Source: Lysobacterales bacterium 63-13 (lineage in GTDB: Bacteria > Pseudomonadota > Gammaproteobacteria > Xanthomonadales > Rhodanobacteraceae). From it: a stretch of DNA of 64,000 bases. The stretch lies in assembly GCA_001899855.1 (NCBI GenBank), contig MKWR01000002.1, forward strand, positions 62,001 through 126,000. Direction: 5' to 3'. Each line of letters starts with the position of its first letter. Positions within the stretch are counted from its first letter, which is position 1. The position numbers and the translations under genes are program-made. Below are positions 47,098 to 57,031 of this stretch, piece by piece. The notes under the pieces are model-generated. The model saw only the letters and a program-made list of their open reading frames with translations. It was not told the origin of the DNA and did no database searches.

Positions 47098-47759
47098 GTG
47101 TTTGGCCTCAGCGGCAAACGCCGCGGCGTCCCCGAAGTGAACGCATAGGCACCATGTGAGGTGACCAGGGCCGCGCCACCGCGCCGCGCATGCGCATCGA
47201 GCAGGCGATTGACCAGGTCGATGCCGGACTTGTCGAGGTTGGCATAGGGCTCGTCGAGCAACCACAAGGCGGCCGGAACCAGCAGCAGGCGCGCCAGGGC
47301 GACGCGCTTCTTCTGCCCGGCCGAGAGGCTGCGCACCGGCACGTCTTCATAACCTTCGAGGCCGACGCTGGCCAGCGCAGGCAAGGGTGCCGCGCCCGAG
47401 CGCAAACCAAACACGCCAATGGCGAAACGCAGGTTCTCCAGCGCCGTCAGATCAAGCTTGAGACCGCCCAGGTGACCGAGCAGGGCAACCTGGTGGGAGA
47501 GCCGGGCCAGGGTCAGGTCCTCGCCATTCAGGCGGATCCTGCCGCTGTTTGGCGTGAGCAGGCCCGACAGGACCTTGAGCAGGGTGGTCTTGCCCGAGCC
47601 GTTGTCACCTTCGACAAGTACGACGTCGCCGGGATTCAAGGTGAAATCGAGCGGGCCGAAAACGAGTTCGTCATTGCGGGCAAAGGCCAAACCCTCGGCT
47701 TGCAGCAACGGGATCGGGGGAGGGGGATCGCTCGAAATCATCGGCAGCCAGGGTTCCAT
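47094..47759 (-). CDS. ccmA: ABC transporter ATPase CcmA
   Basis: 221 residues from the ATG at 47759; the ATG at 47741 (MISSDPP) is almost as likely. Walker [13 protein letters not shown], signature [15 protein letters not shown] and Walker [13 protein letters not shown] are all intact. It powers the CcmABCD complex. First gene of the minus-strand ccmABCDEFGHI run; divergent from the large secreted protein gene at 48000, with 240 bp between that should hold both promoters. Confidence 0.95.
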   Translation of the reverse strand: MEPWLPMISSDPPPPIPLLQAEGLAFARNDELVFGPLDFTLNPGDVVLVEGDNGSGKTTLLKVLSGLLTPNSGRIRLNGEDLTLARLSHQVALLGHLGGLKLDLTALENLRFAIGVFGLRSGAAPLPALASVGLEGYEDVPVRSLSAGQKKRVALARLLLVPAALWLLDEPYANLDKSGIDLVNRLLDAHARRGGAALVTSHGAYAFTSGTPRRLPLRPNT

Positions 47760-47999
47760 CGCTGCCCGCAACGATGGGCAAAAACGCGATTGTAATGGAC
47801 AACAACGGGAATGAACCGCCCGGGCAGGCAATCCCCGGACCAGCGACGACTTTCAACGCGGATTGCGGCAAAAAATCCTGTCGACGTCAGCCTTGCGTAG
47901 GAATAGGATCCGCCCTTGGAACTGGTGGTTGTGCAAGGCAAATCATCCTCCGGTCGGATTTTCAGGCGCGGTCATTCACACATTCCAAGGGGCAATCAA

Positions 48000-50900
48000 A
48001 TGATTTATCCAGTACCTGGGAGGAACGGGCGGATCGCCCGAACCTTCTCGAGACACGTTGCGTCCATCCTGGTCACGGCCACCGCCGTGCTGGCGACCGG
48101 CGCGCTTGCGTCACCCGCCGGGACGGATGCAAGTCCGGGCACACCGGGCGCAACGCCGCAACAGGCGACGGCGAACGCTTCGATCATCTCCAGCCGCGCC
48201 GTTGCGTTTGGCATCACGCCTTCGATCCGCAGCCAGATGGCTGGTGTGATCGTCCAGCGCAGCCTCAAGGAGAGCGAGGAGAAAGCCGAGAACAAGCGCG
48301 TCAAATTCCCGGTTCCCGGGCTCGGTGCCGATGCCGGATCGGGATTGTTCACCGACCCGCTGCTCAATCTTGGTCTCGCCAACGCGCCGATGGCGATGCC
48401 GACCCCGTCACTCACCTTCCTCGGCCAGACCGGTGCCGAAGCGTGCAACTGCCTGCCGCCGGACACCAATGGTGATGTTGGCCCCAACCACTACGTGCAG
48501 TCGGTCAACGTCCGCGTCAGCGTCTATGACAAGACCGGTACCCGCTTGCTCGGCTCCAACCTGCAGAGCAACACCTTCTTCAACGGCTTGCCGGCCGGCA
48601 ATTCCTGCCGCAGCAGCGATGATGGCGATCCGATCGTGCTCTACGATTCACTGGCCGACCGTTGGATGATCAGCCAGTTCGAAGTCGATGACGTGCCCGG
48701 TCACCAGTGCATCGCGATCTCGCAGACACCGGATCCGCTGGGTGCCTGGTATGCCTACGATTTCGTCATGCCGAACAGCAATTTCTTTGATTATCCACAT
48801 TATGGTGTTTGGCCGGACGGCTATTACCTTACCGTCAACCAGTTCAACCAGGCGGGTACCGCCTTCACGGGTGGCGGAATCTTTGCATTTGACCGGGTCA
48901 AGATGCTCGCTGGCGATGCAAGTGCCTCCTACATCTACCACGATGTCTTCGCCGACGATCCGAATGCCGGCGGCATGCTGCCGACCGACTTCGACGGACT
49001 GGTCCCGCCGCCGGCCGGCCTGCGCAATCGCATCATGGAATTCCGTGCCGACGAATTTGGTGACCCGGCCGATGCCATCCGCACCTACGAGCTGGTCCCC
49101 AACTATGCCGTGCCGGCGTCTTCGACCTTCACCATCCGCGCGGATACGCCATTGGCCGCGTTCGATGCGCGATCCCCCAACAGTCGCAACGTGATCGAGC
49201 AAAATGGCGGAACCGCGCTGGATGCCATTGCCGATCGCGTGATGTTCCGCGTTGGCTATCGCAACCTGGGCACGGTCGCTGCCCCGCAAAACTCGTGGGT
49301 CAACAATTTCACGGTCAATGTCAGCGGCGTGAATCCGACCAACGCGGGAACGTATCAGTCTGCCATCCGCTGGTTCGAGCTGCGCAGCACCGATTCAACG
49401 TCATTGGGTACCGTGCGTGACCAGGGCACGCACAGCTCCGGAGCGATCAGCGGTGCCACCGGACTGAACAACTGGATGGGCAGCATTGCCCAGGACAACC
49501 AGGGCAATATCGGACTCGGCTTCAGCCAGTCCGGCAGCACGCAGAAAGCCAACATCATGATTGCCGGGCGTACCGGATCCGGTACCGGCGCGGGCATGAA
49601 CGAGGGTGAAGCACTCTTCTTCGCTTCCGTGGGTTCGCAGACTTCAGGCAGCGGACGCTGGGGCGACTACAGCTCGATGAGCATCGATCCAGTCGATGAA
49701 TGCACCTTCTGGTACACCCAGGAGTACTACGCAGCTACCTCAAGCGGCGGCTGGAGCACGCGCATCGGCAAGTTCGCCTTCCCCTCCTGCACTCCACCGC
49801 AGCGCGGAATGCTTGCTGCGGACATCACCGTTTGCGGATCCGGCTTGCCGATCCAGGGTGCGGACGTCACTGTCGCCGGCGGATTCTTCCGCACCACCGA
49901 TGCAGCCGGTCATCTGCAATCGAATATCGGCCTGGTACCGGGCACCTATTCGGCAACCGTCAGCAAGATCGGACTTGGCAGTGTCACCAACAACGCGCTG
50001 GTGATCAGCAATGGCGGAACCACCACCTTCTCCGCCTGCCTGGTTGGCCAGCCCATCGTCAACGCCGACACACCCCTGGTGATCAGCGCCGAAAATGCCG
50101 TGCCGCCGAACAATGCCGCCGATCCCGGTGAAACATTGACGGTGCAACTGCCGCTGGTAAATACCGGCCTGGCCGATACCACGAACCTGGTGGCGACGCT
50201 GCAAGCCAATGGCGGAGTCACCAATCCCGGTGCCGCGCAAAACTATGGCGCACTCGTTGCGGGCGGGCCAAGCGTGTCGATGCCGTTTGCGTTCACGGCG
50301 GCTGGAACCTGTGGTGACAGCATCACCCTCAATCTTGCCCTGCAGGATGGTGCCAGCAGCCTGCCCAGCGTCAGCTTCCCGATGCGCCTGGGCGTGCTCA
50401 ACATCACCACCCTTGTCGACCAGAATTTCGATGCTGTTGCAGTACCTGCCTTGCCTTCGGGCTGGACGAGTTCGATCAACGCGGGCGGTGTTGCCTGGGT
50501 GTCCACGACAAACATCCCGAGCAGTGCCCCGAATGCCGTCTTTGCGCCGGATGTCGCAGCGGTTGGTGATTCGTTCCTGGTCACGCCCACGCTGAATGTT
50601 CCCAATGGCGGTGGCACGTTGACCTTCCGCAACCGCTACAACATGGAATCGACATATGACGGCATGGTCCTGGAGATCAGCATCAATGGCGGGGCATGGG
50701 CCGACATCACGGCGGGCGGCAACAACTTCGTCAGCGGTGACTACAACGCGACGATCTCCACCAGCTACAGCAGCCCGATTGGCGGTCGCCGTGCCTGGTC
50801 GGGACTCTCGGGTGGCACGACCGCAGCACCGGCCTACATCACCTCGACGATCAATCTGCCCGCGGCAGCAGCCGGTCAGCCGATCCAGTTGCGCTGGCGC

Positions 50901-51044
50901 GCGGCAAGCGATTCGAGCGTGATTGCCAGTGGGCTTGCCGGTGTCGCCATCGACAATGTCGTCATTGACCAGGGCAGCTACGTCTGCAGCGCTGTCGACA
51001 CCGACACCATCTTCAAGGATGGTTTCGATCCGGCTACGCTGTAA
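48000..51044 (+). CDS. Large secreted protein with carboxypeptidase-like and C-terminal beta domains
   Basis: 1014 residues from the ATG at 48000 (AAGGGGC upstream). Signal peptide to about 38. The N-terminal ~600 residues contain a Cys-rich opening (ACNCLPPDTNGDVGPNHYVQ) and a probable beta-propeller-like region. At ~605-680 a carboxypeptidase-regulatory-like domain (GLPIQGADVTVAGGFFRTTD) follows. Then a CARDB-like segment and at ~805-985 a jelly-roll/cleaved-adhesin-like domain. The protein ends IFKDGFDPATL, a short acidic tail seen on many secreted proteins of this order. Probable exported surface protein; activity unknown. Terminator at 51057. Confidence 0.8.
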   Translation: MIYPVPGRNGRIARTFSRHVASILVTATAVLATGALASPAGTDASPGTPGATPQQATANASIISSRAVAFGITPSIRSQMAGVIVQRSLKESEEKAENKRVKFPVPGLGADAGSGLFTDPLLNLGLANAPMAMPTPSLTFLGQTGAEACNCLPPDTNGDVGPNHYVQSVNVRVSVYDKTGTRLLGSNLQSNTFFNGLPAGNSCRSSDDGDPIVLYDSLADRWMISQFEVDDVPGHQCIAISQTPDPLGAWYAYDFVMPNSNFFDYPHYGVWPDGYYLTVNQFNQAGTAFTGGGIFAFDRVKMLAGDASASYIYHDVFADDPNAGGMLPTDFDGLVPPPAGLRNRIMEFRADEFGDPADAIRTYELVPNYAVPASSTFTIRADTPLAAFDARSPNSRNVIEQNGGTALDAIADRVMFRVGYRNLGTVAAPQNSWVNNFTVNVSGVNPTNAGTYQSAIRWFELRSTDSTSLGTVRDQGTHSSGAISGATGLNNWMGSIAQDNQGNIGLGFSQSGSTQKANIMIAGRTGSGTGAGMNEGEALFFASVGSQTSGSGRWGDYSSMSIDPVDECTFWYTQEYYAATSSGGWSTRIGKFAFPSCTPPQRGMLAADITVCGSGLPIQGADVTVAGGFFRTTDAAGHLQSNIGLVPGTYSATVSKIGLGSVTNNALVISNGGTTTFSACLVGQPIVNADTPLVISAENAVPPNNAADPGETLTVQLPLVNTGLADTTNLVATLQANGGVTNPGAAQNYGALVAGGPSVSMPFAFTAAGTCGDSITLNLALQDGASSLPSVSFPMRLGVLNITTLVDQNFDAVAVPALPSGWTSSINAGGVAWVSTTNIPSSAPNAVFAPDVAAVGDSFLVTPTLNVPNGGGTLTFRNRYNMESTYDGMVLEISINGGAWADITAGGNNFVSGDYNATISTSYSSPIGGRRAWSGLSGGTTAAPAYITSTINLPAAAAGQPIQLRWRAASDSSVIASGLAGVAIDNVVIDQGSYVCSAVDTDTIFKDGFDPATL

Positions 51045-51056
51045 TCCTGTCGAACG

Positions 51057-51085
51057 CTCCCCGGCCATGCGGCCGGGGAGCTGTT
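51057..51085 (+). terminator. Rho-independent terminator after the large secreted protein
   Basis: CTCCCCGGCC and GGCCGGGGAG form ten pairs with loop ATGC, followed by CTGTTT. 12 bp after the stop at 51044. Confidence 0.8.
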
Positions 51086-51283
51086 TACCATTTCAGCACC
51101 CACGTGAACGCTTTGCGGTGTTGCCTGGCCGGCCCGTCTGGGCCGGCTGCGCGGCATCGATTGAAGTCGGCACCAGTCGCGCCCGGATGGCGGCAGTGCA
51201 TGCGCGGCTGTCAACAGGATCTCGCCCTTTGCGACCACGGTCTGCGATGATCGCCGTCTCATCCTGCTGCAATCAAAGCTGCC

Positions 51284-52798
51284 GTGTCCGAATTCTCCAT
51301 TCTCATCCTGATCGGCGCATTCATTGCGGGGTTGCTGCTCGGTTCACTGTTCTTCGCCTGGCTTGGCAAGCGCTGGGCAATTGATGCGGCGTTTCACGCT
51401 GTCGCCGCGCGAGAGCCCGAAATATCGACCCTGCGCGAACAGCGTGATGGCTTCGAGCGCCAGGGCAACGAGGCGAAACGCCAACTTGAAAGACTCGACG
51501 CCGAACACACCACGCTTGAAGAGCGTGTCCACGTGCTCGGTGCGCAGGCGGCCGAGCGCAAGGCGGAAGTCGAGGCATTGGCGCGACAACTGGCCGAACT
51601 GCAATCACGCCATGAAGTGACGAGTCGCGAACACCTGGCCTTGACCGGCGAGCACGCCTCGTTGAAGGCCAGTGCGCACGAACAGGCCGAGGCGGCGCGC
51701 GAGAAGCTGGCGCTGCTCGACCAGGCCGAGCAGCGCCTGCGCGAATCCTTCCAGAATCTTGCCAACCAGATCCTCGATGCCAAGGCCGAGCGTTTCAAGG
51801 AGCAGAACGCCGAGCAACTCGGCGGCCTGCTTGATCCGCTGAAGGTCCAGCTCAAGGAATTTCGCGAAGCAGTAACCCAGACCCACGCCAACGAGCAGCG
51901 CGAACGCGGCATGCTGGTGCAGGAGATCCGGTCGCTGAAGGAACTCAACCAGCAGATCAGCCAGGATGCGGTGAACCTGACCCGTGCCCTAAAGGGTGAC
52001 AATCGCGCCCAGGGCGCGTGGGGTGAAATGGTGCTCGAACGCCTGCTCGAGGCATCGGGACTGCAATCGGGTCGGGAGTACGACACCCAGGAGAGTTTCC
52101 AGGGTACCGACGGCACGCGCCAACGCCCCGATGTGATCGTGCATCTGCCCGAGGAAAAGGATGTCGTCATCGATGCCAAGGTGTCCCTGGTCGCCTGGGA
52201 GCGTTCCGTGGCGCAGGAGGACGAAGCCGAGCGCCAGGTCGCGCTGCGCGAGCATCTGCTCTCGTTGCGGCGCCACATCGATGGACTTGCCGGCAGGAAT
52301 TACAGCGACATACCCGGCATGCGCACGCTGGATTTCGTGCTGCTGTTCGTGCCCGTCGAAGCGGCCTTCATCGAGGCCGTGCGCGCCGACGCCGGACTCT
52401 ACGACTATGCGTTGCAGCGCAGGATTTCGCTGGTCAGCCCGAGCACCTTGCTGGCGACGCTGCGCACGGTGGCCTACCTGTGGCGCATGGAGAACCGCAA
52501 CAACAATGCCATCGAGATTGCCCGGCGCGCGGCCAACCTGCACGACAATTTCGCCATCCTGGTCAATGAACTGGAAACACTCGGCATGCAACTGGAAAAG
52601 GCCCATGGCGCACACGCCAGCGTCATGCGTCGCCTCACCGTGGGCGGCAAGGGTAGCGTGATCCTGCAGGTGAACAGCCTGGCCGAGATGGGTGTATCTG
52701 TGAAGAAATCCCTGCCGACCTCGCTGATCGAAGCCGCCGGTGCCGAACAGGATGTGCCGGACGACGGCGCGCCAATACCTCCCGAAGCCGAAGCCTAG
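51284..52798 (+). CDS. rmuC: DNA recombination protein RmuC
   Basis: 504 residues from a GTG. An N-terminal membrane helix (ILIGAFIAGLLLGSLFFAW) is followed by a long coiled coil (~60-180) and the RmuC nuclease-like domain with GAWGEMVLERLLEASGL, RPDVIVHLPEEKDVVIDAKVS and DFVLLFVPVEAAF. RmuC limits DNA inversion at short repeats; a catalytic activity is inferred from a PD-(D/E)XK-like fold. Convergent with the permease gene that begins 77 bp downstream on the other strand. Confidence 0.95.
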   Translation: MSEFSILILIGAFIAGLLLGSLFFAWLGKRWAIDAAFHAVAAREPEISTLREQRDGFERQGNEAKRQLERLDAEHTTLEERVHVLGAQAAERKAEVEALARQLAELQSRHEVTSREHLALTGEHASLKASAHEQAEAAREKLALLDQAEQRLRESFQNLANQILDAKAERFKEQNAEQLGGLLDPLKVQLKEFREAVTQTHANEQRERGMLVQEIRSLKELNQQISQDAVNLTRALKGDNRAQGAWGEMVLERLLEASGLQSGREYDTQESFQGTDGTRQRPDVIVHLPEEKDVVIDAKVSLVAWERSVAQEDEAERQVALREHLLSLRRHIDGLAGRNYSDIPGMRTLDFVLLFVPVEAAFIEAVRADAGLYDYALQRRISLVSPSTLLATLRTVAYLWRMENRNNNAIEIARRAANLHDNFAILVNELETLGMQLEKAHGAHASVMRRLTVGGKGSVILQVNSLAEMGVSVKKSLPTSLIEAAGAEQDVPDDGAPIPPEAEA

Positions 52799-52875
52799 GC
52801 AGCCCTTCTTCTCGTTTAACGGCTGAAACCGCAGCAGTCACTGTTTCGGCCACGCCTGCCGGTCCCAGCGTGCGG

Positions 52876-54321
52876 CTATGGCGTCCCGCGACGGTTTTCC
52901 GCCGCCAGTTTGCTGTGGCGATATCCGTAGAAGAAATAGATCGCGAAGCCGAACAGGGTCCAGCCAATCATCAGCATCCAGTTGTGCGCAGTCATCGTCG
53001 ACAGCAGGACAAGGCAACTGGTCACTCCGGACAGGCAGATCAGCGGTGCGAACATGATGCGGAACGGACGCGGCAATTCGGGCTGGGTACGACGCAGGAT
53101 CAGCACGCCGCCACAAACCGCGGCAAACGCGATCAGGGTGCCCATCGAGGTCAGGTCGCCGAGGACATCGAGCGGAAAGATCGCGGCAAGCAGGGCGATG
53201 CCGATGCCGGTGATCACGGTATTGACATGCGGCGTGCGGTGTTTTGGATGGATGCGCGTGAACACCGGCGGCAGCAGTCCATCGCGGCCCATGATCATGA
53301 AGATGCGTGGCTGGCCGATCACCATCACCAGCACGACCGAAGCAAGGCCGATGAGAGCACCGATTTCGACAATGACGCGCAACCACATGAGTTGCGGGTG
53401 GCTGGCCACGGCCGTGACCACCGGTTCGGCCGTGCCGAGTTGGGTGTAATTCGTCAATCCCGTCATCACCAGCGCCATGCCGATGTAGAGCACGGTGCAG
53501 ATTGCCAGCGAGGCAAGCATGCCGATCGGCAGGTTGCGACTTGGATTGTGCGACTCCTGTGCGGCCACCGAGACGGCCTCGAAACCAATGTAGGCAAAAA
53601 ACACCATGGAAGCACCGCGCAGCACGCCCTCCCAACCGTATTTTCCGGGTGCGACGTTTTCGGGAATGAATGGATGCCAGTTCGAGGTGTCGACGTAGAA
53701 GCTGCCGGCAACGATCACCAGCACGATCAGGGCCGTCTTGAGGATCACCATGGCCATGTTCGCACCGGCCGATTTGCGGATGCCGACATAGCAAAGCCAG
53801 GTCAGCAACAGGACGAGCAACGCCGCCGGCACATTGGCGATGGCTCCGGTCGGCTTGAGCTGGGCATCGAGCGGCGCATTGACCAGCACGGCTGGCAGCA
53901 CGATATCGAAATGCTTGAGGAAACTGAGGAAATAGCCGGTCCAGCTCACCGCAACCGCGGATGCGGAAACGCCGTATTCAAGGACAAGCATCCAGCCGAT
54001 GAACCACGCGGCCAGTTCGCCGAGAGTGGCATAGGCGTACGAATACGCGCTGCCTGACACCGGCACCATCGCCGCGAATTCGGCATAGGCGAGGGCGCAG
54101 AACGTGCAGCAGATGGCGGCGAAGATGAAGGACAGCACGATGGCGGGGCCGGCGTGCTCGGCAGCGGCCACGCCGGTGATGACAAAGATGCCGCCGCCAA
54201 TCACCGCACCGATGCCCAGTGCGGTCAGGCCCCATGGACCCAGCGTGCGATCAAGGCTCAAGCCCTCCGCATCGGAATGCGCCGCATGCGGATGTTTGGT
54301 CGCGAGGAGCTGATTGGCCAT
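52876..54321 (-). CDS. Amino-acid permease, APC superfamily (1)
   Basis: 481 residues from the ATG at 54321 (AGGA upstream). About 12-13 membrane helices. The first helix motif LTALGIGAVIGGGIFVITG and AMVPVSGSAYSYAYATLGE are APC-family signatures, and the ESHNPSRNLP loop is typical of cationic amino-acid transporter-like members. Substrate unknown. It ends in GWTLFGFAIYFFYGYRHSKL, a motif shared with the remnant at 54421. Paralogous to the permease at 54628 (similar helix motifs). Confidence 0.92.
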   Translation of the reverse strand: MANQLLATKHPHAAHSDAEGLSLDRTLGPWGLTALGIGAVIGGGIFVITGVAAAEHAGPAIVLSFIFAAICCTFCALAYAEFAAMVPVSGSAYSYAYATLGELAAWFIGWMLVLEYGVSASAVAVSWTGYFLSFLKHFDIVLPAVLVNAPLDAQLKPTGAIANVPAALLVLLLTWLCYVGIRKSAGANMAMVILKTALIVLVIVAGSFYVDTSNWHPFIPENVAPGKYGWEGVLRGASMVFFAYIGFEAVSVAAQESHNPSRNLPIGMLASLAICTVLYIGMALVMTGLTNYTQLGTAEPVVTAVASHPQLMWLRVIVEIGALIGLASVVLVMVIGQPRIFMIMGRDGLLPPVFTRIHPKHRTPHVNTVITGIGIALLAAIFPLDVLGDLTSMGTLIAFAAVCGGVLILRRTQPELPRPFRIMFAPLICLSGVTSCLVLLSTMTAHNWMLMIGWTLFGFAIYFFYGYRHSKLAAENRRGTP

Positions 54322-54380
54322 GTTGGTTTTCCTGTGCATCCCGCGTTCAGGCGGAGGTCGCCGGGGCCCTGACCCCGTGT

Positions 54381-54409
54381 GAATGAGCAAAGCCGGCACG
54401 GAGCCGGCT
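54381..54409 (-). terminator. Weak terminator hairpin after the permease remnant
   Basis: AGCCGGC (54391-54397) pairs with GCCGGCT (54403-54409) with a five-base loop, and on the minus strand is followed by TTGCTCATT. It sits 11 bp after the stop of the 49-residue remnant, as a normal gene end would. Confidence 0.5.
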
Positions 54410-54420
54410 CTGGATGGGCG

Positions 54421-54570
54421 TCAGCCGCGCTGGCGCGGGCGGCTGTTGCGAAAAGCGTTGGCAGCGTAGAGCAGGAGTCCGATCGCAGTCCAGCCCGTCG
54501 AGTCGTTCTGCACAGACCGCACCATTGGATGCAGACCGACAATTCCGGGCAGGCAGTGCTGGTGGTGCAC
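54421..54570 (-). pseudogene. Remnant of a third amino-acid permease (C-terminal tail)
   Basis: An open 49-codon frame ends GWTAIGLLLYAANAFRNSRP before its stop. It aligns with the C-terminus of the neighbouring permease (GWTLFGFAIYFFYGYRHSKL): G-W-T, then G, Y, R and S-basic in register, as one hydrophobic helix plus a basic tail. The upstream part of the frame does not resemble a permease, so only the 3' end survives. A GTG at 54570 could start a micro-protein, but this is unsupported. Likely left by loss of one copy of a tandem permease set. Confidence 0.5.
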
Positions 54571-54576
54571 ACGCAG

Positions 54577-54605
54577 CAAAAAGAACGGCGCCCGAGGGCG
54601 CCGTT
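54577..54605 (-). terminator. Rho-independent terminator after permease 2
   Basis: On the minus strand AACGGCGCC and GGCGCCGTT pair over nine positions around CTCG, followed by CTTTTTG. It lies 22 bp after the stop of the permease at 54628. Confidence 0.85.
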
Positions 54606-54627
54606 GCAGATGTTGCGGGATGCCGGA

Positions 54628-56202
54628 TCAGGCCTGCGGGCCTTCGTGGAACGGTGGCTCCGGCGGCAGCACTTCACCGCCCTCGGCCGTCGTGATGCCA
54701 CGCGCCAGGTCACTGTGCCGGTAGCCATAGAGGCGGTAGACAACCAGGCCAATCGCCGCCCAGATGAAGAACAGGCTGATCGTGTACAGCGACAGGTTGA
54801 AGAACAGCAACAGGCAGCCGGCGACGGCAAGCGGGCAGACCACCCAGACCAGCGGCGTGCGGAACGGACGATGACGGTTCGGCTGCTGCTTGCGCAGGAT
54901 CATCACTCCGATCGAGACCATGATGAAGGCGAACAATGTGCCGGAGTTGGAAATGTCGGCGAGGATGCCGACCGGGAACATGGCACCGAACAAGGCCACG
55001 AACACGCCGGTAATGATCGTGATCACATGCGGCGTGTGGTACCTCGGATGCACCCGCGAGAGCACCTCCGGGAGCAGGCCGTCACGCGACATGGTGAAAA
55101 AGATGCGGGTCTGGCCGTAGACCATCATCAGCACCACCGATGGCAGCGCCAAAGCTGCGGCGAGGCCGATCATGTTGCCCACGCCACCGAAGCCGATCAT
55201 GCGCATGACGTGCGCCAGCGGTTCCTTGCTGCATACCAGTGCATCGGCATTGGCGGCCAGGGCACAGGCGGCCGCCATTTCCGGTGTACCCGGCGACAGC
55301 GCCTTGCCGTCCGTACCGAACAGCGGCGTGGAGCCGGCGGCGCCCACCGCGCCATAGCCCACCAGCAGATAGAAGATGGTGCAGATCAGCAGCGAGCCGA
55401 TCAGGCCGATCGGGATGTTGCGGTTTGGGTTCTTGGTTTCTTCCGAGGCGGTCGATACTGCGTCGAAGCCGACATAGGCGAAGAAGATCGAGGCCGCCGC
55501 GCCGAGTACGCCGATGCCGCCCATCGGGCTGCCCCAACCGGTAGGGAAGAACGGTTCAAAGTTCGCGCTTTGCACGGCCGGCAGGGAGATGGCGATGAAA
55601 GCCATCAGTGCGGCGACCTTGATCGAGACCAGCACGGCGTTGACCTTTGCCGACTTCGAGGTGCCGATCAACAACAGCCAGGTCACGACCAGGGCGATCA
55701 TGCAGGCCAGCACGTTGAATGCGCCGCCATCGAAGGGGCCGGTGCGCAGGGCACGCGGCAGGGCCAGCGAACCCTTTTCCACCAACCCGAACAGATCCGT
55801 GTGCATGAGCAGGCCGTTCATGTAACCGGACCAGCCCACCGAGACTGCACCGGCCGCCACCGCGTACTCAAGCACCAGCGCCCAGCCCACGATCCAGGCC
55901 AACGCCTCGCCGAGCACGCCATACGTATAGGTATATGCGGAACCCGCAACGGGCACCATCGAAGCCAGTTCGGCGTAGGCCAGCGCGGCAAGTGCGCAAA
56001 CCACGGCGGCGATGACGAAAGCGATCATCATTGCCGGGCCGGCCTTCTGTCCCGCCTCCGCAGTGAGCACGAAGATGCCGGTGCCGATCACCGCGCCGAT
56101 ACCGAGCATGGTCAGCTGGAACGCACCGAGTTGCCGGGTCAGCGCCTTCTTGCCGGCGGTTTCCAGGATCTTGTCCAGCGGCTTTACGCGCCAAAAAAGC
56201 AT
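54628..56202 (-). CDS. Amino-acid permease, APC superfamily (2)
   Basis: 524 residues from the ATG at 56202 (GGGGAAA upstream; N-terminus MLFWRVKPLDKILETAGK). About 14 membrane helices. Signatures LTMLGIGAVIGTGIFVLTA, YAELASMVPVAGSAYTYTY and EETKNPNRNIPIG point to the cationic-amino-acid transporter-like group. A long periplasmic/cytoplasmic loop with two Cys (ACALAANADALVCSK) is unusual for the group. Substrate not determined. Terminator at 54577. Confidence 0.93.
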   Translation of the reverse strand: MLFWRVKPLDKILETAGKKALTRQLGAFQLTMLGIGAVIGTGIFVLTAEAGQKAGPAMMIAFVIAAVVCALAALAYAELASMVPVAGSAYTYTYGVLGEALAWIVGWALVLEYAVAAGAVSVGWSGYMNGLLMHTDLFGLVEKGSLALPRALRTGPFDGGAFNVLACMIALVVTWLLLIGTSKSAKVNAVLVSIKVAALMAFIAISLPAVQSANFEPFFPTGWGSPMGGIGVLGAAASIFFAYVGFDAVSTASEETKNPNRNIPIGLIGSLLICTIFYLLVGYGAVGAAGSTPLFGTDGKALSPGTPEMAAACALAANADALVCSKEPLAHVMRMIGFGGVGNMIGLAAALALPSVVLMMVYGQTRIFFTMSRDGLLPEVLSRVHPRYHTPHVITIITGVFVALFGAMFPVGILADISNSGTLFAFIMVSIGVMILRKQQPNRHRPFRTPLVWVVCPLAVAGCLLLFFNLSLYTISLFFIWAAIGLVVYRLYGYRHSDLARGITTAEGGEVLPPEPPFHEGPQA

Positions 56203-56336
56203 GTGTTGTTTCCCCAGGGTCTGCGAATGGCAGTGGGCGACATTACAGGCGGCAGGGTCAGATGTACAAGCGCCGATCCGCAGTCGGGCAGGGCGCAGTC
56301 CATAATCGGTCTCCTTGATTGTGGATGTCTTGCGCC

Positions 56337-56885
56337 ATGTCACCCGAACGGAAGCCCCTTGCGGCCGCCCTGATTGCCTGTCGTCAGGCCTGGCCGGCGC
56401 AAGCCGCTGCGGCGGATCTGTTCCTCGACTTGCTGCAGGAAGGGAGGCATGCCTTCCTGCGTGAACGCCTGAGTGGCCACTTCACCGGATCCGCCTGGCT
56501 GGTCAGCGCCGACGGACAACGTGTGCTCCTGACCCACCATCGCAAGCTGGATCGGTGGCTGCAACTGGGTGGCCATGCCGATAGCGATGTCGATCTGGGC
56601 CGTGTCGCCTTGCGCGAGGCCGAAGAAGAATCCGGATTGGCGGATCTCGTCGTCGAATCCGAAATCTTCGATCTCGATCGCCACTGGATTCCCGAACGTG
56701 CCGACGTGCCGGGACACTGGCACTACGACGTGCGCTTCGTGGTCCGCGCCACGGTCAGCGAGGATTTCACCGTCAGCGCGGAATCGCATGCGCTGGCCTG
56801 GCGGGAAATTGTCGGGATAACCGCTGACTCAGATGCAGACGAATCACTGCGGCGAATGGCCAGACGTTGGCTTGAGCGCCAATGA
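56337..56885 (+). CDS. Nudix hydrolase
   Basis: 182 residues from the ATG at 56337. The Nudix box GGHADSDVDLGRVALREAEE, then ESGL, keeps the REUXEE metal-binding core. The N-terminal helical part is typical of the group found in Xanthomonadales. Nudix enzymes hydrolyse nucleoside diphosphates linked to another moiety; the substrate is unknown. It ends at the first copy of the GGGAATC-type repeat. Confidence 0.9.
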   Translation: MSPERKPLAAALIACRQAWPAQAAAADLFLDLLQEGRHAFLRERLSGHFTGSAWLVSADGQRVLLTHHRKLDRWLQLGGHADSDVDLGRVALREAEEESGLADLVVESEIFDLDRHWIPERADVPGHWHYDVRFVVRATVSEDFTVSAESHALAWREIVGITADSDADESLRRMARRWLERQ

Positions 56886-56887
56886 CT

Positions 56888-57025
56888 CCGGGAATCGGGA
56901 ATCGGTTGGAGCCGGGAATTGAGAATCGGGAATGGGGACAGCGTAGAGCACAAAAAATCGCGCAAGCCGTATATGCCACGCTGGCGAACAACTGCTGTTG
57001 CGATTCCCGAATACCAAATCCCGGC
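56888..57025. repeat. Palindromic GGGAATC-type repeat element, copy A
   Basis: The left arm (56888-56936) contains several CGGGAATCGGGAATCGG-like units and the right arm (57001-57025) the complementary GATTCCCGAAT and AATCCCGG; about 65 bp separate them. The arms could pair into one large hairpin. It lies between the Nudix and efpL genes, just past both stops. Confidence 0.75.
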
Positions 57026-57031
57026 ATTCAA

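Noticed and set aside
54379-56373. A 664-residue plus-strand frame antisense to the permease gene
   Set aside because: Overlaps the whole permease gene, rich in Arg/Gln/His, and no signal or domain.
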